A stretch of DNA of 64,000 nucleotides from Microbacterium gallinarum. Its GTDB lineage: Bacteria > Actinomycetota > Actinomycetes > Actinomycetales > Microbacteriaceae. Position numbers and translations under genes: made by a program. The DNA lies in NCBI RefSeq assembly GCF_014837165.1, contig NZ_JACSPM010000007.1, positions 52,707 through 116,706 on the forward strand, given 5' to 3'. The notes beneath the pieces were generated by a model. The model was not told the DNA's origin. It ran no database searches and worked only from the letters and a program-made list of their open reading frames with translations. Numbering within the stretch: the stretch's first letter is position 1; each line of letters begins with the position of its first letter. Positions 9,195 through 19,343 of the stretch are shown here, in pieces.

Positions 9195-9923
9195 TCACTG
9201 CGGTGCTGCGCCGTCGTCCGGCGGATCGAGCTCGGTGCGCATCAGCACCTTGCCCGTCCGGAGCGAGCGGATCTCCACGGCTGCGATCTCGTCGACGTCG
9301 AGCGCCGTCGAGGCGCTGAGGCGCGCCGTCGAACCCGGCAGTGCCCGCCACGTGGAGACCTCGCTCGTCGTGCCGTCGACGCCGGTGAGCACCAGCGAGT
9401 ACGGCCAGCCCTCGGCGGGAACGTCGTCGCCCGCCGGCTCGGTGTAGCGGCAGGTCATCTCGATCCGCGTCCCCCACGGCGCGTCCGCGAGTTCGACCGT
9501 CGCGGAGAGCGGCAGGTCCACGAGCGGCTCGAGGGCGACGACCTGGATGCCGCGCAGCGCCGGCGCGATCGCCGTCGTCACGGCCAGCATCACCGCGATG
9601 AGGATCGCCGCCGCTGCGGCGAGCCCGCCGGCCCACCATGCCCGACGGCGGCGCTGCGCCTCGCGGGTCCCCTGCTCGATCAGGCGCGCGCGGGATGCGG
9701 CATCCGGACCCTCCTCCCCCACCGCGGCGGTGAGGAGCGACATCGCGCGGTCAGGCGGCACGCGCGAGAGCAGGCCCTGCGTCGACGCGAGGTCGGCGAG
9801 CGCGGCACGGCAGGCGTCGCAGCCCTCGAGGTGCTCCTCGAACAGTCGGCGGTCGGCCGGGCTGAGCGCACCGAGGACATAGGCGGCATCCCATTCGGCG
9901 AAGCGCGCGTGGTCGGGACTCAT
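9195..9923 (-). CDS. Zinc-finger anti-sigma factor, RskA type
   Basis: A 242-residue single-pass membrane anti-sigma factor. The N-terminal ASD has HLEGCDACRAAL, the HxxxCxxC zinc-binding pattern of ZAS proteins. One membrane helix spans about residues 96-118 (WWAGGLAAAAAILIAVMLAV), followed by an extracytoplasmic domain like the RskA C-terminal domain (TVELADAPWGTRIEMTCRY). It should bind and hold inactive the ECF sigma factor encoded just upstream; their frames overlap by four bases (ATGA). Release probably depends on proteolysis, as in RskA; that is inference from the family. Confidence 0.9.
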   Translation of the reverse strand: MSPDHARFAEWDAAYVLGALSPADRRLFEEHLEGCDACRAALADLASTQGLLSRVPPDRAMSLLTAAVGEEGPDAASRARLIEQGTREAQRRRRAWWAGGLAAAAAILIAVMLAVTTAIAPALRGIQVVALEPLVDLPLSATVELADAPWGTRIEMTCRYTEPAGDDVPAEGWPYSLVLTGVDGTTSEVSTWRALPGSTARLSASTALDVDEIAAVEIRSLRTGKVLMRTELDPPDDGAAPQ

Positions 9924-10426
9924 CGCGTCACTCCCTTCTCCTGCAGCGCGAGCCGCAGCGCGCGCAGGCCGTAGTGCAGGCGGGACTTGACCGTTCCCTG
10001 CGGGATGTCGAGCTCGTCGGCGATCTCGGCCACCGTCAGCGCGCCGAAATACGCGCGGATGACGACAGCCCGATGGTCGGCGGACAGCGCGGCGAGCGCC
10101 TCCTCGATGAGGATCGCCTCGAACAGGGCGTCGGTGGCGTCGGAGGTCGCGGTCTCGGGTGGTTCGGCGACGCCGATCTCGCGCCGACGCCGCGCGGAGC
10201 GCACATCGTCGATCACCAGATGCCGCGCGACGGTGAACATCCACGAGCGCGTGGACTCCGGGGCCTGCGCCATGATCCGCGGGGTGCGCCATGCGCGCAG
10301 GAGGGTCTCCTGCACGACGTCGTCCGCACCGGCCCGATCGCCGGTGAGATGCACGACGTACCGCCACACCGGCGCCGCATGGGCGTCGTAGAGCGCGGCC
10401 AGTCGCGTGGCGTCGTCGTCCGGCAT
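9920..10426 (-). CDS. ECF RNA polymerase sigma factor, SigK-like
   Basis: A 168-residue ECF sigma factor. Region 2 carries YDAHAAPVWRYVVHLTGD and DDVVQETLLRAWR, and region 4 carries the HTH LTVAEIADELDIPQGTVKSRLHYGLRALR. I chose ATG 10426 because GGGAGG lies five bases upstream; a GTG six bases earlier sits on top of that site. The downstream gene, overlapping by ATGA, encodes its membrane anti-sigma factor, which matches the SigK/RskA arrangement. Target promoters cannot be identified from this window. Confidence 0.93.
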   Translation of the reverse strand: MPDDDATRLAALYDAHAAPVWRYVVHLTGDRAGADDVVQETLLRAWRTPRIMAQAPESTRSWMFTVARHLVIDDVRSARRRREIGVAEPPETATSDATDALFEAILIEEALAALSADHRAVVIRAYFGALTVAEIADELDIPQGTVKSRLHYGLRALRLALQEKGVTR

Positions 10427-10507
10427 CCTCACCTCCCGTAGGAGTCACGAAGTGTCGCAGGCCCAGGTTCACCGGGATCCGCTGTCGGCACCGCTATCGT
10501 CCCCGAT

Positions 10508-11011
10508 ATGGACCTCCTTCGCACCGATGTGGTCATCGAGATCGCCGGTCTGCCGCTGCATCCGCTCATCGTGCACGCCGTCGTGGTGATCACACCGCTG
10601 ACGGTGCTGGCGCTGCTGCTCGGCACGTTCTGGCCCGCCGCCCGCCGGCGTCTGGGCATCGTGACCCCGCTCGCGGCGCTGCTGGTGCTCGTCCTCGTCC
10701 CGATCACGACCGCCGCGGGCGAGTCGCTGGCCGACCTGGTCGGCGAGACCGACGCCGTGGACCACCACGAGGACCTCGGCGAGCTGCTGCTGCCGTGGGT
10801 CATCGGACTGTTCGCCGTGGCCGCTGCCCAATGGGCCTGGTACCGGTGGGGCAGGGAGCGCGCCGCGAAGCGGTCCGCCACGGTGGCGCGCGTCGTGACG
10901 ATCGTCATCGGTGCGATCGCCGTGCTCGTCGGCGTCGCCACGACGGTGCTCGTCGTGCTCATCGGCGACTCGGGCGCGCGCGCCGTGTGGGGCGGGATCG
11001 TCGGCGCCTGA
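10508..11011 (+). CDS. DUF2231-type membrane protein
   Basis: A 167-residue protein with four predicted membrane helices. The N-terminal GLPLHPLIVHAVVVITPLTVL, with two membrane-embedded His residues, is the hallmark of DUF2231 proteins; a third His pair is in DHHEDLGELLLPW. Some members are thought to bind haem or work beside redox proteins, but the function here is unknown. TATCGT (10495-10500) lies seven bases before ATG 10508, so the mRNA is probably leaderless. It is divergent from the sigma/anti-sigma operon with only 81 bases between. Confidence 0.85.
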   Translation: MDLLRTDVVIEIAGLPLHPLIVHAVVVITPLTVLALLLGTFWPAARRRLGIVTPLAALLVLVLVPITTAAGESLADLVGETDAVDHHEDLGELLLPWVIGLFAVAAAQWAWYRWGRERAAKRSATVARVVTIVIGAIAVLVGVATTVLVVLIGDSGARAVWGGIVGA

Positions 11012-11034
11012 TCGCCGTAGAGCGGCGGGGACGG

Positions 11035-11613
11035 TCAGCGGAGGCTGCTGACCATCGCCTCCCACACTGCGGGGTCGTTCATCAGGGGCACGAGCACCAG
11101 CGTCGCCGACGCGAAGGTGAACACCACGCCTCCGACGAGCGGGATCCACCACGAGACGCGCCCGCGCCGCACGCTGATCCACGACAGCGCGGCGGTGATC
11201 AGCCACCCCACCGCGAGCACGATGGCGGCGGCCACACCCCACGGCCGCCCTGCGGACGGGTCCGTGAGCGTCGCGTCGACGCCCAGAATGTCGAACATGC
11301 GCTGCGCGTACTCGTTGAAGTCGGCGAGCGCCGGGAAGGTGTAGACGACGTTGATGAGCCCGTACACGAGGAGGGCGAAGGTCACGATCCGGTCGACCGG
11401 TCGGGTGCGGGCCCGCGCAGTGGCCGTGGGCGCGCCCGCCGGCTGCGGCGCGGCGACCGGGGCGGCGGACTCGACCACCGGCGCGGGCTCGTAGATCAGG
11501 CTCGCGTCGGGCTGTGCGATGCGCGCCCGCTGCTCCTCGGGGGTGGCGTACTCGCCGAACTGCGGCCGCGGTCGCGGGTCGGGTGCCGGGACGGCGCCGC
11601 CGGCCTCGGTCAC
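11035..11613 (-). CDS. Actinobacterial membrane protein, possibly DUF6264
   Basis: A 192-residue protein with a disordered Pro/Ala-rich N-terminus (about 1-70) and three predicted membrane helices (around [40 protein letters not shown] and [20 protein letters not shown]). It resembles a Microbacteriaceae-specific family, but I am not certain of the number. Its start overlaps the ispH stop by four bases, so it is co-transcribed with ispH. Function unknown; the link to isoprenoid synthesis is only by position. Confidence 0.7.
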   Translation of the reverse strand: MTEAGGAVPAPDPRPRPQFGEYATPEEQRARIAQPDASLIYEPAPVVESAAPVAAPQPAGAPTATARARTRPVDRIVTFALLVYGLINVVYTFPALADFNEYAQRMFDILGVDATLTDPSAGRPWGVAAAIVLAVGWLITAALSWISVRRGRVSWWIPLVGGVVFTFASATLVLVPLMNDPAVWEAMVSSLR

Positions 11614-12686
11614 CCGCGGCTCCGGCCGCCGAGCGCACGGTCATCGCGCGCGCCCGCGGCGTTCGTGCGGAGCTCCTTCGGCAGCGAGAACTGCAGGTCC
11701 TCCTCGGCGGTGCGCACCTCTTCGACATCGCGGTAGCCGGCGCCGGCGAGGTCCTCGAGCACCTGCTGCACCAGCACCTCGGGCACCGACGCACCGCTGG
11801 TGACGCCGACGGTCTCGACTCCCTCGAGCCACGCCTGCTCGACCTCGTCGGCGTAGTCGACGCGGTACGCCGCCTTCGCGCCGTACTCCAGTGCGACCTC
11901 GACGAGCCGCACGCTGTTGGAAGAGTTCGCCGACCCCACGACGATCACGAGGTCGGCGTCCTTCGCGACCTTCTTGATCGCGACCTGGCGGTTCTGGGTG
12001 GCGTAGCAGATGTCGTCCGACGGCGGGTCCTGCAGCTGCGGGAACCGCGTGCGCAGTCGCCGCACGGTCTCCATCGTCTCGTCGACGGAGAGGGTCGTCT
12101 GCGACAGCCACACGACCTTCGACGGGTCGCGCACCTCGATGGTGTCGGCCTCGTCAGGCGAGTTCACGATCGTGACATGGTCGGGCGCCTCGCCGGCAGT
12201 GCCCTCGACCTCTTCGTGGCCCTGGTGGCCGATGAGCAGGATCTCGAAGTCGTCGCGTGCGAAGCGCACCGCCTCGCGGTGCACCTTCGTGACGAGCGGG
12301 CACGTGGCGTCGATGGCGAGAAGACCGCGATCGGATGCCGCGTTCACAACGGCCGGCGAAACTCCATGCGCGCTGAACACGACGTGCGCGCCCTCGGGCA
12401 CCTCGTCGACCTCCTCGACGAAGATCGCGCCCTTGGCCTCGAGCTCGGTGACCACGTGGATGTTGTGGACGATCTGCTTGCGCACGTAGACGGGGGCGCC
12501 GAAGCGGTCGAGGGCCTTCTCGACGGCGATCACGGCACGGTCGACGCCGGCGCAGTAGCCGCGGGGCGACGCGAGCAGCACCCGCTTCTGTCCTTGCACG
12601 GGGATATCCTGAAGGCGTTCGCGCCGCCGCGGGACGCGGGGGACGGGCATGCTCACAGGGGTACTGCCCACGGTGCTGGTGCTCAC
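11610..12686 (-). CDS. ispH: 4-Hydroxy-3-methylbut-2-enyl diphosphate reductase
   Basis: The last enzyme of the MEP isoprenoid pathway, a [4Fe-4S] protein making IPP and DMAPP. The three cluster Cys are in [21 protein letters not shown] and [15 protein letters not shown] and SANSSNS are also conserved. At 358 residues it has about 30 extra N-terminal residues. The start at GTG 12686 is supported by TAGAAT (12693-12698) exactly six bases upstream, a leaderless layout, so this extension is probably real. The product feeds UppS, encoded about 11 kb away. Confidence 0.97.
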   Translation of the reverse strand: MSTSTVGSTPVSMPVPRVPRRRERLQDIPVQGQKRVLLASPRGYCAGVDRAVIAVEKALDRFGAPVYVRKQIVHNIHVVTELEAKGAIFVEEVDEVPEGAHVVFSAHGVSPAVVNAASDRGLLAIDATCPLVTKVHREAVRFARDDFEILLIGHQGHEEVEGTAGEAPDHVTIVNSPDEADTIEVRDPSKVVWLSQTTLSVDETMETVRRLRTRFPQLQDPPSDDICYATQNRQVAIKKVAKDADLVIVVGSANSSNSVRLVEVALEYGAKAAYRVDYADEVEQAWLEGVETVGVTSGASVPEVLVQQVLEDLAGAGYRDVEEVRTAEEDLQFSLPKELRTNAAGARDDRALGGRSRG

Positions 12687-12755
12687 CCCTCGATTCTACG
12701 GGCGGCCCCTGTGCGCGGGCCGAAGAGCGACCCGCCCGCCGCACGAGAGGACCGC

Positions 12756-14081
12756 ATGACGACCTTCCAGCCCGAGCCCGTCGCGGGCGAGGCGCCCCCT
12801 CCCGACTCGGTGCGCCCGAAGGACTCCACGCCGCAGGCGCCGACCTCGGTGTCGCGGCTCAACGAGACGATCCGCGGCTTCATCCAGACGTGGGGCTCGG
12901 TGTGGGTCGAGGGCGAGATCACGTCGTGGAACGTGCGCGGCGGCAATGTGTTCGGCCGGCTGAAAGACAACGCCGCCGACGCGACGATCTCGTTCCGCAT
13001 CTGGTCGTCGACGCGCGAGCGCCTTCCCGACGACCTCAAGGTCGGCGACCACGTCGTCACGTGCGTGAAGGCGGACTTCTTCGCCAAGTCGGGTGACTTC
13101 AGCTTCGGCGTGTCGGCGATGCGCCACGTCGGGCTCGGCGACCAGCTCGAGCGTCTGGAGCGGCTGCGGGCGCAGCTGCGGGCCGAGGGTCTCTTCGACC
13201 CGTCGCGCCGCAAGCCGCTCCCTTTCCTCCCCCAGACCATCGGCCTCATCACGGGCGAGAACTCGGACGCCGAGAAGGACGTCCACCGTAACGCCGAGCT
13301 GCGCTGGCCGCAGGTGCGGTTCCGCACGAAGTACGCCGCGTCACAGGGTGAGCGCTGCGTGCCCGAGACGATCGCGGCGCTCAAGGCGCTCGACGCCGCC
13401 CCCGACGTCGACGTGATCATCATCGCGCGCGGCGGTGGCGACCCGCAGACGCTGCTCGGCTTCAGTGATGAGCGCCTCGTGCGCGCCGTCGCCGCGGCAT
13501 CCACTCCCGTCGTCAGCGCCATCGGCCATGAGAACGACCATCCGCTCCTCGACGACGTCGCGGACCTGCGGGCGTCGACGCCCACCGACGCGGCCAAGCG
13601 AGTGGTGCCGGATGTCGCGGAGCAGCGCGCTCTCGTCGCGCAGCTGCGGTCGCGACTCACGTCCCGGCTGACGCAGCGGGTGTCGCACGACATCGCGCAG
13701 CTCGAGCAGCTGCGCTCCCGGCCGGCGCTGCGCTCCCCCGAGTCGATGATCGCCTCGCGCGCGCAGGAGGTCGAGCTGCTCACGGCGCGCGGCCGTGACC
13801 GCGTCGACCGTGCCCTCGAGTCGCACGCGCGCCGCACCGCCGAGCTCCGGGCCACGCTGCGCGCCCTGTCGCCGGCTTCCACCCTCGCGCGGGGCTATGC
13901 CATCGCGCACCTGGCCGACGGCGTCATCGTGCGTGACGCGTCGCAGGCGCCGGCATCCACGCCCGTCGTCGTCACCGTCGGACGCGGCTCGTTCGCGGCG
14001 CGGTCCGACGGCGAGGTCGCCGAGTCGGCCGGTGCGCCGTCGGATCCGACCGCCGCAGGAGACGCTCCGGCGCCGAACTAG
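12756..14081 (+). CDS. xseA: Exodeoxyribonuclease VII large subunit
   Basis: A 441-residue catalytic subunit of ExoVII, which degrades single-stranded DNA from both ends. The N-terminal OB-fold (SVWVEGEITSW, then VFGRLKD, about residues 45-120) is followed by the catalytic domain with LPQTIGLITGENSDAEKD and IIIARGGGDPQTLLGFSDERLVRA, and then a long Arg/Gln/Glu coiled coil (about 290-370). ATG 12756 follows a GAGAGG ribosome site. It is divergent from ispH and begins a four-gene cluster with xseB. Confidence 0.97.
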   Translation: MTTFQPEPVAGEAPPPDSVRPKDSTPQAPTSVSRLNETIRGFIQTWGSVWVEGEITSWNVRGGNVFGRLKDNAADATISFRIWSSTRERLPDDLKVGDHVVTCVKADFFAKSGDFSFGVSAMRHVGLGDQLERLERLRAQLRAEGLFDPSRRKPLPFLPQTIGLITGENSDAEKDVHRNAELRWPQVRFRTKYAASQGERCVPETIAALKALDAAPDVDVIIIARGGGDPQTLLGFSDERLVRAVAAASTPVVSAIGHENDHPLLDDVADLRASTPTDAAKRVVPDVAEQRALVAQLRSRLTSRLTQRVSHDIAQLEQLRSRPALRSPESMIASRAQEVELLTARGRDRVDRALESHARRTAELRATLRALSPASTLARGYAIAHLADGVIVRDASQAPASTPVVVTVGRGSFAARSDGEVAESAGAPSDPTAAGDAPAPN

Positions 14082-14091
14082 GATGGAACCC

Positions 14092-14334
14092 ATGACCGAG
14101 TCGACCGGTGCACCGTCCGACGTCGCCTCCCTCTCCTTCGAGCAGGCCCGCGACGAACTCGTGCGCGTGGTCGCCGAACTCGAGCAGGGCGCCCCGACGC
14201 TCGAGCACTCGCTCGCCCTGTGGGAGCGCGGCGAAGCCCTCGCCGCCCGCTGCGACGAGTGGCTCCTGGGCGCCAAGCGCCGTCTCGACGCGGCACGCTC
14301 ATCGGCCGAGTCCGCCGCATCGGAGCGTGGGTGA
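14092..14334 (+). CDS. xseB: Exodeoxyribonuclease VII small subunit
   Basis: An 80-residue helical subunit with the family signature LSFEQARDELVRVVAELEQGAPTLEHSLALWERGEAL. It binds XseA and is needed for activity. Besides being 10 bases after xseA, it may have its own promoter: TAGGAT at 14079-14084 begins with the xseA stop codon TAG and lies seven bases before ATG 14092. An alternative ATG at 14083 overlaps that hexamer. Confidence 0.95.
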   Translation: MTESTGAPSDVASLSFEQARDELVRVVAELEQGAPTLEHSLALWERGEALAARCDEWLLGAKRRLDAARSSAESAASERG

Positions 14335-14969
14335 TGACGAAGGAACCACGCATCGTCGCCGAGCTCGGCCGCCCCGAGACTCCCGATGAGACCGCCGCCC
14401 GCAAGGCCGAGTCCTCGCGCGTCCACCGCGAGGCCCAGAACACCCGCAACCTGATCGCGGCGCTCGTCGTCACCATCGGCATCGTCCTCGTCATCGTGCT
14501 GGCGGTCCCCCGCGGTGAGCCGCCGGCACGCGAGCCCATCGACGTCTCGGCCGTAGCCGAGCGCGTCGGGTCCGCCGAGGGCCGCGCCCTGATCGCACCC
14601 GACGCACCCTCCTCGTGGCAGGTCAACGCCGCGTCCGTCGAGGGCGACGTTCCGCGCGCATGGACGATCGTCTACGTCGACGAGACGTGGTTCGTGCGCG
14701 TGGCGCAGGGCTTCGACGCCGACCCTGCCTGGCCGGCGCGCGTGCTCTCCGGGGCGAGCCCCGAAGGCACGGTCGAGGTCGACGGCGTGACGTGGGACCG
14801 ATACGACATCGCCGATCCCTCGCGCGCCGGGAACATCACCGGCGCCCTGTCGACGCAGGCCGGACCCGACACCGTCCTGATCTACGGCAAGGCCGATGAC
14901 GCGACCCTCGAAGAGGTCGCGGCCGCCGTCTCCCCCGAGGTCCGCGAATTGCAGGAGGAAACCGAGTGA
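14334..14969 (+). CDS. DUF4245 membrane-anchored protein
   Basis: A 211-residue protein with one membrane helix at about residues 42-60 (LIAALVVTIGIVLVIVLAV) and an extracellular domain that matches actinobacterial DUF4245 (SSWQVNAASV, then WTIVYVDETWFVRVAQG, then GTVEVDGVTWDRYD). Function unknown. It shares TGATG with the xseB stop and its stop overlaps the carbonic anhydrase start, so translation of the three genes is probably coupled. DUF4245 genes lie next to xseB in many actinobacteria. Confidence 0.9.
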   Translation: MTKEPRIVAELGRPETPDETAARKAESSRVHREAQNTRNLIAALVVTIGIVLVIVLAVPRGEPPAREPIDVSAVAERVGSAEGRALIAPDAPSSWQVNAASVEGDVPRAWTIVYVDETWFVRVAQGFDADPAWPARVLSGASPEGTVEVDGVTWDRYDIADPSRAGNITGALSTQAGPDTVLIYGKADDATLEEVAAAVSPEVRELQEETE

Positions 14970-15616
14970 GCGAACCGTCGCCGAGCAAGGTCTGGAACGA
15001 GATGCGGCGCGGCAACGACCGCTTCGTCGCGGGTGAGCCGCGTCACCCTCGCCAGGATGTCGAGCGGCGGCACGATCTCGCTGCCGGCCAGCGTCCGCGC
15101 GCGGCCCTCTTCGGCTGCTCCGACTCCCGGCTCGCCGCTGAGATCATCTTCGACAAGGGGCTGGGCGACCTGTTCGTGGTCCGCAATGCCGGCCAGGTCA
15201 TCTCCGACTCGGTCGTGGGCAGCCTCGAGTACGCCGTCGCCGTCCTCGGAGTGCCGCTCATCATCGTGCTCGGTCACGACGAGTGCGGCGCCGTCGGGGC
15301 TGCCATCGACAGCACCCGGCCGAATGCCCCCGAGCTCCCACCGCACATCTGGCGCCAGATCGCCCCCATCGTCCCGGCGGTGCACCGGGTCGTCCGCGCG
15401 GGCACGGTCGACGGCGTCCCGCCCGCGACGATCGACGCCGAGCAGGTCGGCCGCGAGCACCTTCGCGACACGTGCGGCGAACTGCTGCACTCATCTGAGC
15501 TCATCAGCGACGCCGTCGCCGAAGGCCGCCTGGCCGTCGTGGGCGCGAACTACCGACTCGCCGAAGGCACCGCCGTTCCCGACGTCATCGTCGGGAACGT
15601 CGACGAGGAAGCCTGA
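14966..15616 (+). CDS. Beta-class carbonic anhydrase
   Basis: A 216-residue zinc enzyme interconverting CO2 and bicarbonate. The zinc ligands are clear: Cys in GCSDSR (with the Asp/Arg dyad) and His/Cys in [11 protein letters not shown]. Normal length for the family. The start GTG shares GTGA with the DUF4245 stop. It is the last gene of the xseA-led cluster and is followed by fumC after 32 bases. Bicarbonate made here could serve PEP carboxylase encoded elsewhere in the window. Confidence 0.95.
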   Translation: MSEPSPSKVWNEMRRGNDRFVAGEPRHPRQDVERRHDLAAGQRPRAALFGCSDSRLAAEIIFDKGLGDLFVVRNAGQVISDSVVGSLEYAVAVLGVPLIIVLGHDECGAVGAAIDSTRPNAPELPPHIWRQIAPIVPAVHRVVRAGTVDGVPPATIDAEQVGREHLRDTCGELLHSSELISDAVAEGRLAVVGANYRLAEGTAVPDVIVGNVDEEA

Positions 15617-15648
15617 CGCACACTCGCCACCAACGGAGGAACGACGAA

Positions 15649-17043
15649 GTGACCGACATCGAATACCGCATCGAGCACGACACCATGGGTGAGGTCCGCG
15701 TCCCCAAGGACGCCCTCTACGCCGCGCAGACCCAGCGCGCGGTCGAGAACTTCCCCATCTCGGGCGACCCGCTCGAGCCCGCGCAGATCGTGGCGCTCGC
15801 CCGCATCAAGAAGGCGGCCGCCCTCGCGAACAAGGGGCTCGGCACGCTGGACGGCGCGATCGCGGATGCCATCGCGCGCGCCGCCGACCGCATCATCTCC
15901 GGCGAGCACGCCGACCAGTTCCCGATCGACGTCTACCAGACCGGCAGCGGCACGTCGTCGAACATGAACATGAACGAGGTCCTCGCGAACCTCGCGACGC
16001 AGGACCTCGGCTCGACGGTGCACCCCAACGACCACGTCAACGCGTCGCAGTCCTCGAACGACGTGTTCCCCACCTCGGTGCACATCGCCGTCACCCAGGA
16101 GCTCATCGACGACCTCATCCCGGCCCTCGACCACCTGGCGGTCGCGCTCGAGGCCAAGGCCGAGGCCTGGAAGTCCGTCGTGAAGTCGGGCCGCACCCAC
16201 CTCATGGACGCGACGCCCGTCACCCTCGGCCAGGAGTTCGGCGGCTACGCCCGTCAGATGCGCCTCGGCATCGAGCGCGTGCAGGCCGTCCTCCCCCGCG
16301 TCGCGGAGGTGCCGCTCGGCGGCACCGCGGTCGGCACGGGCATCAACACCCCCCTCGGCTTCCCGCAGAAGGTGATCGAGTTCATCGTCGCCGACACCGA
16401 ACTGCCGATCACCGAGGCGAAGGACCACTTCGAGGCTCAGGCGAACCGCGACGGGCTGGTCGAGGCATCCGGGGCCCTCCGCACCATCGCCGTCTCGCTC
16501 ACCAAGATCAACAACGACATCCGGTGGATGGGCTCGGGGCCGAACACCGGACTCGGCGAGCTGCACATCCCCGATCTGCAGCCCGGGTCGTCGATCATGC
16601 CCGGCAAGGTCAACCCGGTGGTGCCCGAGGCGACGCTCATGGTGTGCGCGCGCGTGATCGGGAACGACGCGACCGTCGCGTGGGCCGGCGCATCCGGCTC
16701 GTTCGAGCTCAACGTCGCGATCCCCGTCATGGGCACCGCAGTGCTCGAGTCGATCAGCCTGCTCGCCAACGCCTCACGCCTGCTCGCCGACAAGACCATC
16801 GACGGTCTCGAGGCCAACGTCGACCGCGCCGCCGCCTACGCGGGCATGTCGCCGTCGATCGTGACGCCGCTCAACAAGCTCATCGGCTACGAGGCCGCCG
16901 CGAAGATCGCCAAGCACTCGGTCGCCAACGGCATCACCGTGCGCGAGGCCGTCATCGACCTCGGCTACGTCGAGCGCGGAGAGCTCACGCTGGAGCAGCT
17001 CGACGAGAAGCTCGACCTGCTGTCGATGACGCACCCGGGCTGA
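15649..17043 (+). CDS. fumC: Class II fumarate hydratase
   Basis: A 464-residue TCA-cycle enzyme converting fumarate and malate. Signatures are [45 protein letters not shown] and the family pattern [12 protein letters not shown], which carries the catalytic Ser loop. The GTG start at 15649 follows GGAGGA at a suitable distance. It is class II (iron-free, stable), the usual form in actinobacteria. The next gene is a histidine kinase with its own promoter. Confidence 0.98.
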   Translation: MTDIEYRIEHDTMGEVRVPKDALYAAQTQRAVENFPISGDPLEPAQIVALARIKKAAALANKGLGTLDGAIADAIARAADRIISGEHADQFPIDVYQTGSGTSSNMNMNEVLANLATQDLGSTVHPNDHVNASQSSNDVFPTSVHIAVTQELIDDLIPALDHLAVALEAKAEAWKSVVKSGRTHLMDATPVTLGQEFGGYARQMRLGIERVQAVLPRVAEVPLGGTAVGTGINTPLGFPQKVIEFIVADTELPITEAKDHFEAQANRDGLVEASGALRTIAVSLTKINNDIRWMGSGPNTGLGELHIPDLQPGSSIMPGKVNPVVPEATLMVCARVIGNDATVAWAGASGSFELNVAIPVMGTAVLESISLLANASRLLADKTIDGLEANVDRAAAYAGMSPSIVTPLNKLIGYEAAAKIAKHSVANGITVREAVIDLGYVERGELTLEQLDEKLDLLSMTHPG

Positions 17044-17090
17044 GCATCCGATTCGTGCCGCAGGAGCCTCCCGCGGGCGATAATCAGGGT

Positions 17091-18611
17091 GTGACCCGCT
17101 CGACGCCCAGGCCGATCCCGGCCCGTGTGAGGATCCTCGCCGCGATCCTCGCCGTGGCCTGCGTCGGGCTGGCCGTCGTCGGGAGCGTCACCTTCCTCGT
17201 GCAGCGCGAGCGCGTCGTGCAGGAGGTGGACCACCGGCTCCTGGCGCAGGTCGAGGGCCTCCGCACGCTGGCGAGCCCGCCCGCCGACCCGGATGACGAG
17301 CCGGCATCGGACGACGGTGCGACCACCGCGAGTGAGATCTTCGACATCCGCGAGTACACCTCGATCGACCCCTACCTGCGAGATGTCGTGGCCAGCTTCG
17401 TGCCCGCTCGCAACGAGGGATCGGTCGCGGTGATCGACGGTGTCGCGCGCTATCGACCCGGCACATTCTCGGGCTTCGACATCTCCAGGAACACCGAGCT
17501 CATCGACCGGGCCATCGCGGAGACCTCCGACGGCGACACCAAGACCGGCACCATCGCCACCGCTGACGGCTCGTTGAGGTACATCGCCGTCCCGGTGACG
17601 ATGGCCGGCGATGATCGCGAGGGCCTGTACATCCGGGCGGTCGACATGGGCGCCGAACTCGAACCCGTCACCGCGGCGATGGCGACCTACGTCATCGCGG
17701 CCCTCGCGGTGCTGGCCGCGATCGGCGTCGTCGGCTGGTTCGTCACCGGCCGCCTGCTGTCGCCGATCCGCCTCATGCGCGAGACCGCAGACGCGATCAC
17801 GATCGCCGATCTGTCCCCGCGGCTGTCGACGCAGGGCAACGACGACATCTCCGACCTCTCGCGCACCGTCAACTCGATGCTCGACCGCATCGAAGGATCC
17901 GTCGATGTGCAGCGTCAGCTGCTCGACGATGTGCGCCACGAGCTGAAGACCCCGATCACCATCGTGCGCGGACACCTCGAGCTCATGAACCCCGGCGACG
18001 CCGGAGATGCCGCGTCCGCGCGTGAGATCGGCATCGCCGAGCTCGACCGCCTCGCCCGCCTCGTCGAGGACATCGACCTGCTCGCCGCCGCCGAGGGCGA
18101 CTCGTACGTCATGCGCGACGTCGATCTCTCCGCCCTCACCGCACGCGTGGGCGAGCTCGTCGCCGTGATCCCCCAGCACGCGTGGACGATCGAGGCGCAC
18201 GCCGAGGGCGTCGTGCGAGGCGACCAGGACCGCCTCCTCCAGGCGTGGCTCCAGCTCGCCGACAACGCGGCGAAGTACACCCCCGCAGGCACGCCGATCG
18301 AGATCGGCAGCTCACTCGACGACACCGGGGCCCGACTGTGGGTCCGCGACCACGGAGCGGGCATCCCCCCGGCGTCACGCAGCCGCATCTTCCGGCGCTT
18401 CGACCGCGCCCACGGCAAGCGCACCGTGGGCGGCTCGGGACTCGGCCTCGCGATCGTCGACGCGATCACGAAGGGTCACGGCGGCTCCTGCGCGGTGACC
18501 GACACCCCCGGTGGCGGCGCCACCTTCACCATCCACCTTCCGCCCGCCGCCGCCGAGCTTCCGGCGCCGGTGAGGGCGGGCGACGTTCTGCAGCGGGAGA
18601 CATCGGCATGA
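17091..18611 (+). CDS. Sensor histidine kinase
   Basis: A 506-residue two-component kinase. Membrane helices lie at about residues 14-35 and 200-222, with an extracytoplasmic sensor domain of about 165 residues between them, then a HAMP domain. The phospho-accepting His is about residue 283 in DVRHELKTPI. ATP-binding boxes are QLADNAAKYTP (N), VRDHGAGIPP (G1) and GGSGLGLAIV (G2). GATAAT (17079-17084) lies six bases before GTG 17091, a probable leaderless promoter. The stop overlaps the regulator start by ATGA. The signal is unknown. Confidence 0.95.
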   Translation: MTRSTPRPIPARVRILAAILAVACVGLAVVGSVTFLVQRERVVQEVDHRLLAQVEGLRTLASPPADPDDEPASDDGATTASEIFDIREYTSIDPYLRDVVASFVPARNEGSVAVIDGVARYRPGTFSGFDISRNTELIDRAIAETSDGDTKTGTIATADGSLRYIAVPVTMAGDDREGLYIRAVDMGAELEPVTAAMATYVIAALAVLAAIGVVGWFVTGRLLSPIRLMRETADAITIADLSPRLSTQGNDDISDLSRTVNSMLDRIEGSVDVQRQLLDDVRHELKTPITIVRGHLELMNPGDAGDAASAREIGIAELDRLARLVEDIDLLAAAEGDSYVMRDVDLSALTARVGELVAVIPQHAWTIEAHAEGVVRGDQDRLLQAWLQLADNAAKYTPAGTPIEIGSSLDDTGARLWVRDHGAGIPPASRSRIFRRFDRAHGKRTVGGSGLGLAIVDAITKGHGGSCAVTDTPGGGATFTIHLPPAAAELPAPVRAGDVLQRETSA

Positions 18612-19264
18612 CACGGATCCTCATCGTCGAGGACGAGCCGCGCATCGCGTCGTTCGTCAGCCGCGGTCTCGAATCTGCGGGCTACGAGACCACTGTCGTC
18701 GAGGACGGCGCGGAAGCCCTCGCGGTCGCGCTCCGCGGCGACGCCGACCTCGTGCTGCTCGACGTGGGCCTGCCCACGATGGACGGCTTCGAGGTCCTCC
18801 GCGAGCTGCGCTCCCGGGGATCGGTCGTGCCGGTGATCATGCTCACCGCCCGCTCCAGCACCCGCGACACGGTCGAAGGACTGGATGCCGGCGCCAACGA
18901 CTACGTGCCGAAGCCGTTCACCTTCGAAGAGCTGCTCGCGCGCGTCCGCTCGCGCCTGCGCGAGACCACTCCCCAGGTCGGGGTGGCGGTGTCGCACGGC
19001 GACGTCGTGCTCGACATCCTCGCCCGGCGCGCGACCGTCGGCGGACGCGACGTCGACCTCTCGGCGCGCGAGTTCGCCCTCGCCGAGCAGTTCCTGCGCA
19101 ACCCTGGCCGCGTGCTCAGCCGTGAGCTGCTGCTGAGCCGCGTGTGGGGCCTCGACTTCGATCCCGGCTCGAACGTCGTCGACGTGTACGTGCGCTACCT
19201 GCGTGGCAAGCTCGGCCCGGACCACATCATCACGGTGCGCGGCGCGGGCTACCGCTGGGAGTGA
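18608..19264 (+). CDS. OmpR/PhoB-type response regulator
   Basis: A 218-residue regulator with a receiver domain (acidic pocket in VEDEP, phospho-accepting Asp about residue 51 in LLLDVGLP, Lys in YVPKPF) and a C-terminal winged helix (SAREFALAEQF, then VLSRELLLSRVWG, then VDVYVRYLRGKLG). It starts on the kinase stop codon (ATGA), so the pair is co-translated. Kinase-first order is less common than regulator-first. A hairpin at 19281-19310 ends the operon. Confidence 0.96.
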   Translation: MTRILIVEDEPRIASFVSRGLESAGYETTVVEDGAEALAVALRGDADLVLLDVGLPTMDGFEVLRELRSRGSVVPVIMLTARSSTRDTVEGLDAGANDYVPKPFTFEELLARVRSRLRETTPQVGVAVSHGDVVLDILARRATVGGRDVDLSAREFALAEQFLRNPGRVLSRELLLSRVWGLDFDPGSNVVDVYVRYLRGKLGPDHIITVRGAGYRWE

Positions 19265-19280
19265 CTCCGGCGCACGAAGA

Positions 19281-19310
19281 AGCCCCCGGCGCTGGGGGAC
19301 GCCGGGGGCT
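19281..19310 (+). terminator. Terminator of the two-component operon
   Basis: Perfect 11-base arms 19281-19291 and 19300-19310 with an eight-base loop, 16 bases after the response-regulator stop. The minus-strand gene ending at 19344 could also use it. Confidence 0.8.
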
Positions 19311-19343
19311 GGGAAGGGCCGGACTGGGGGATCCGGCCGTATA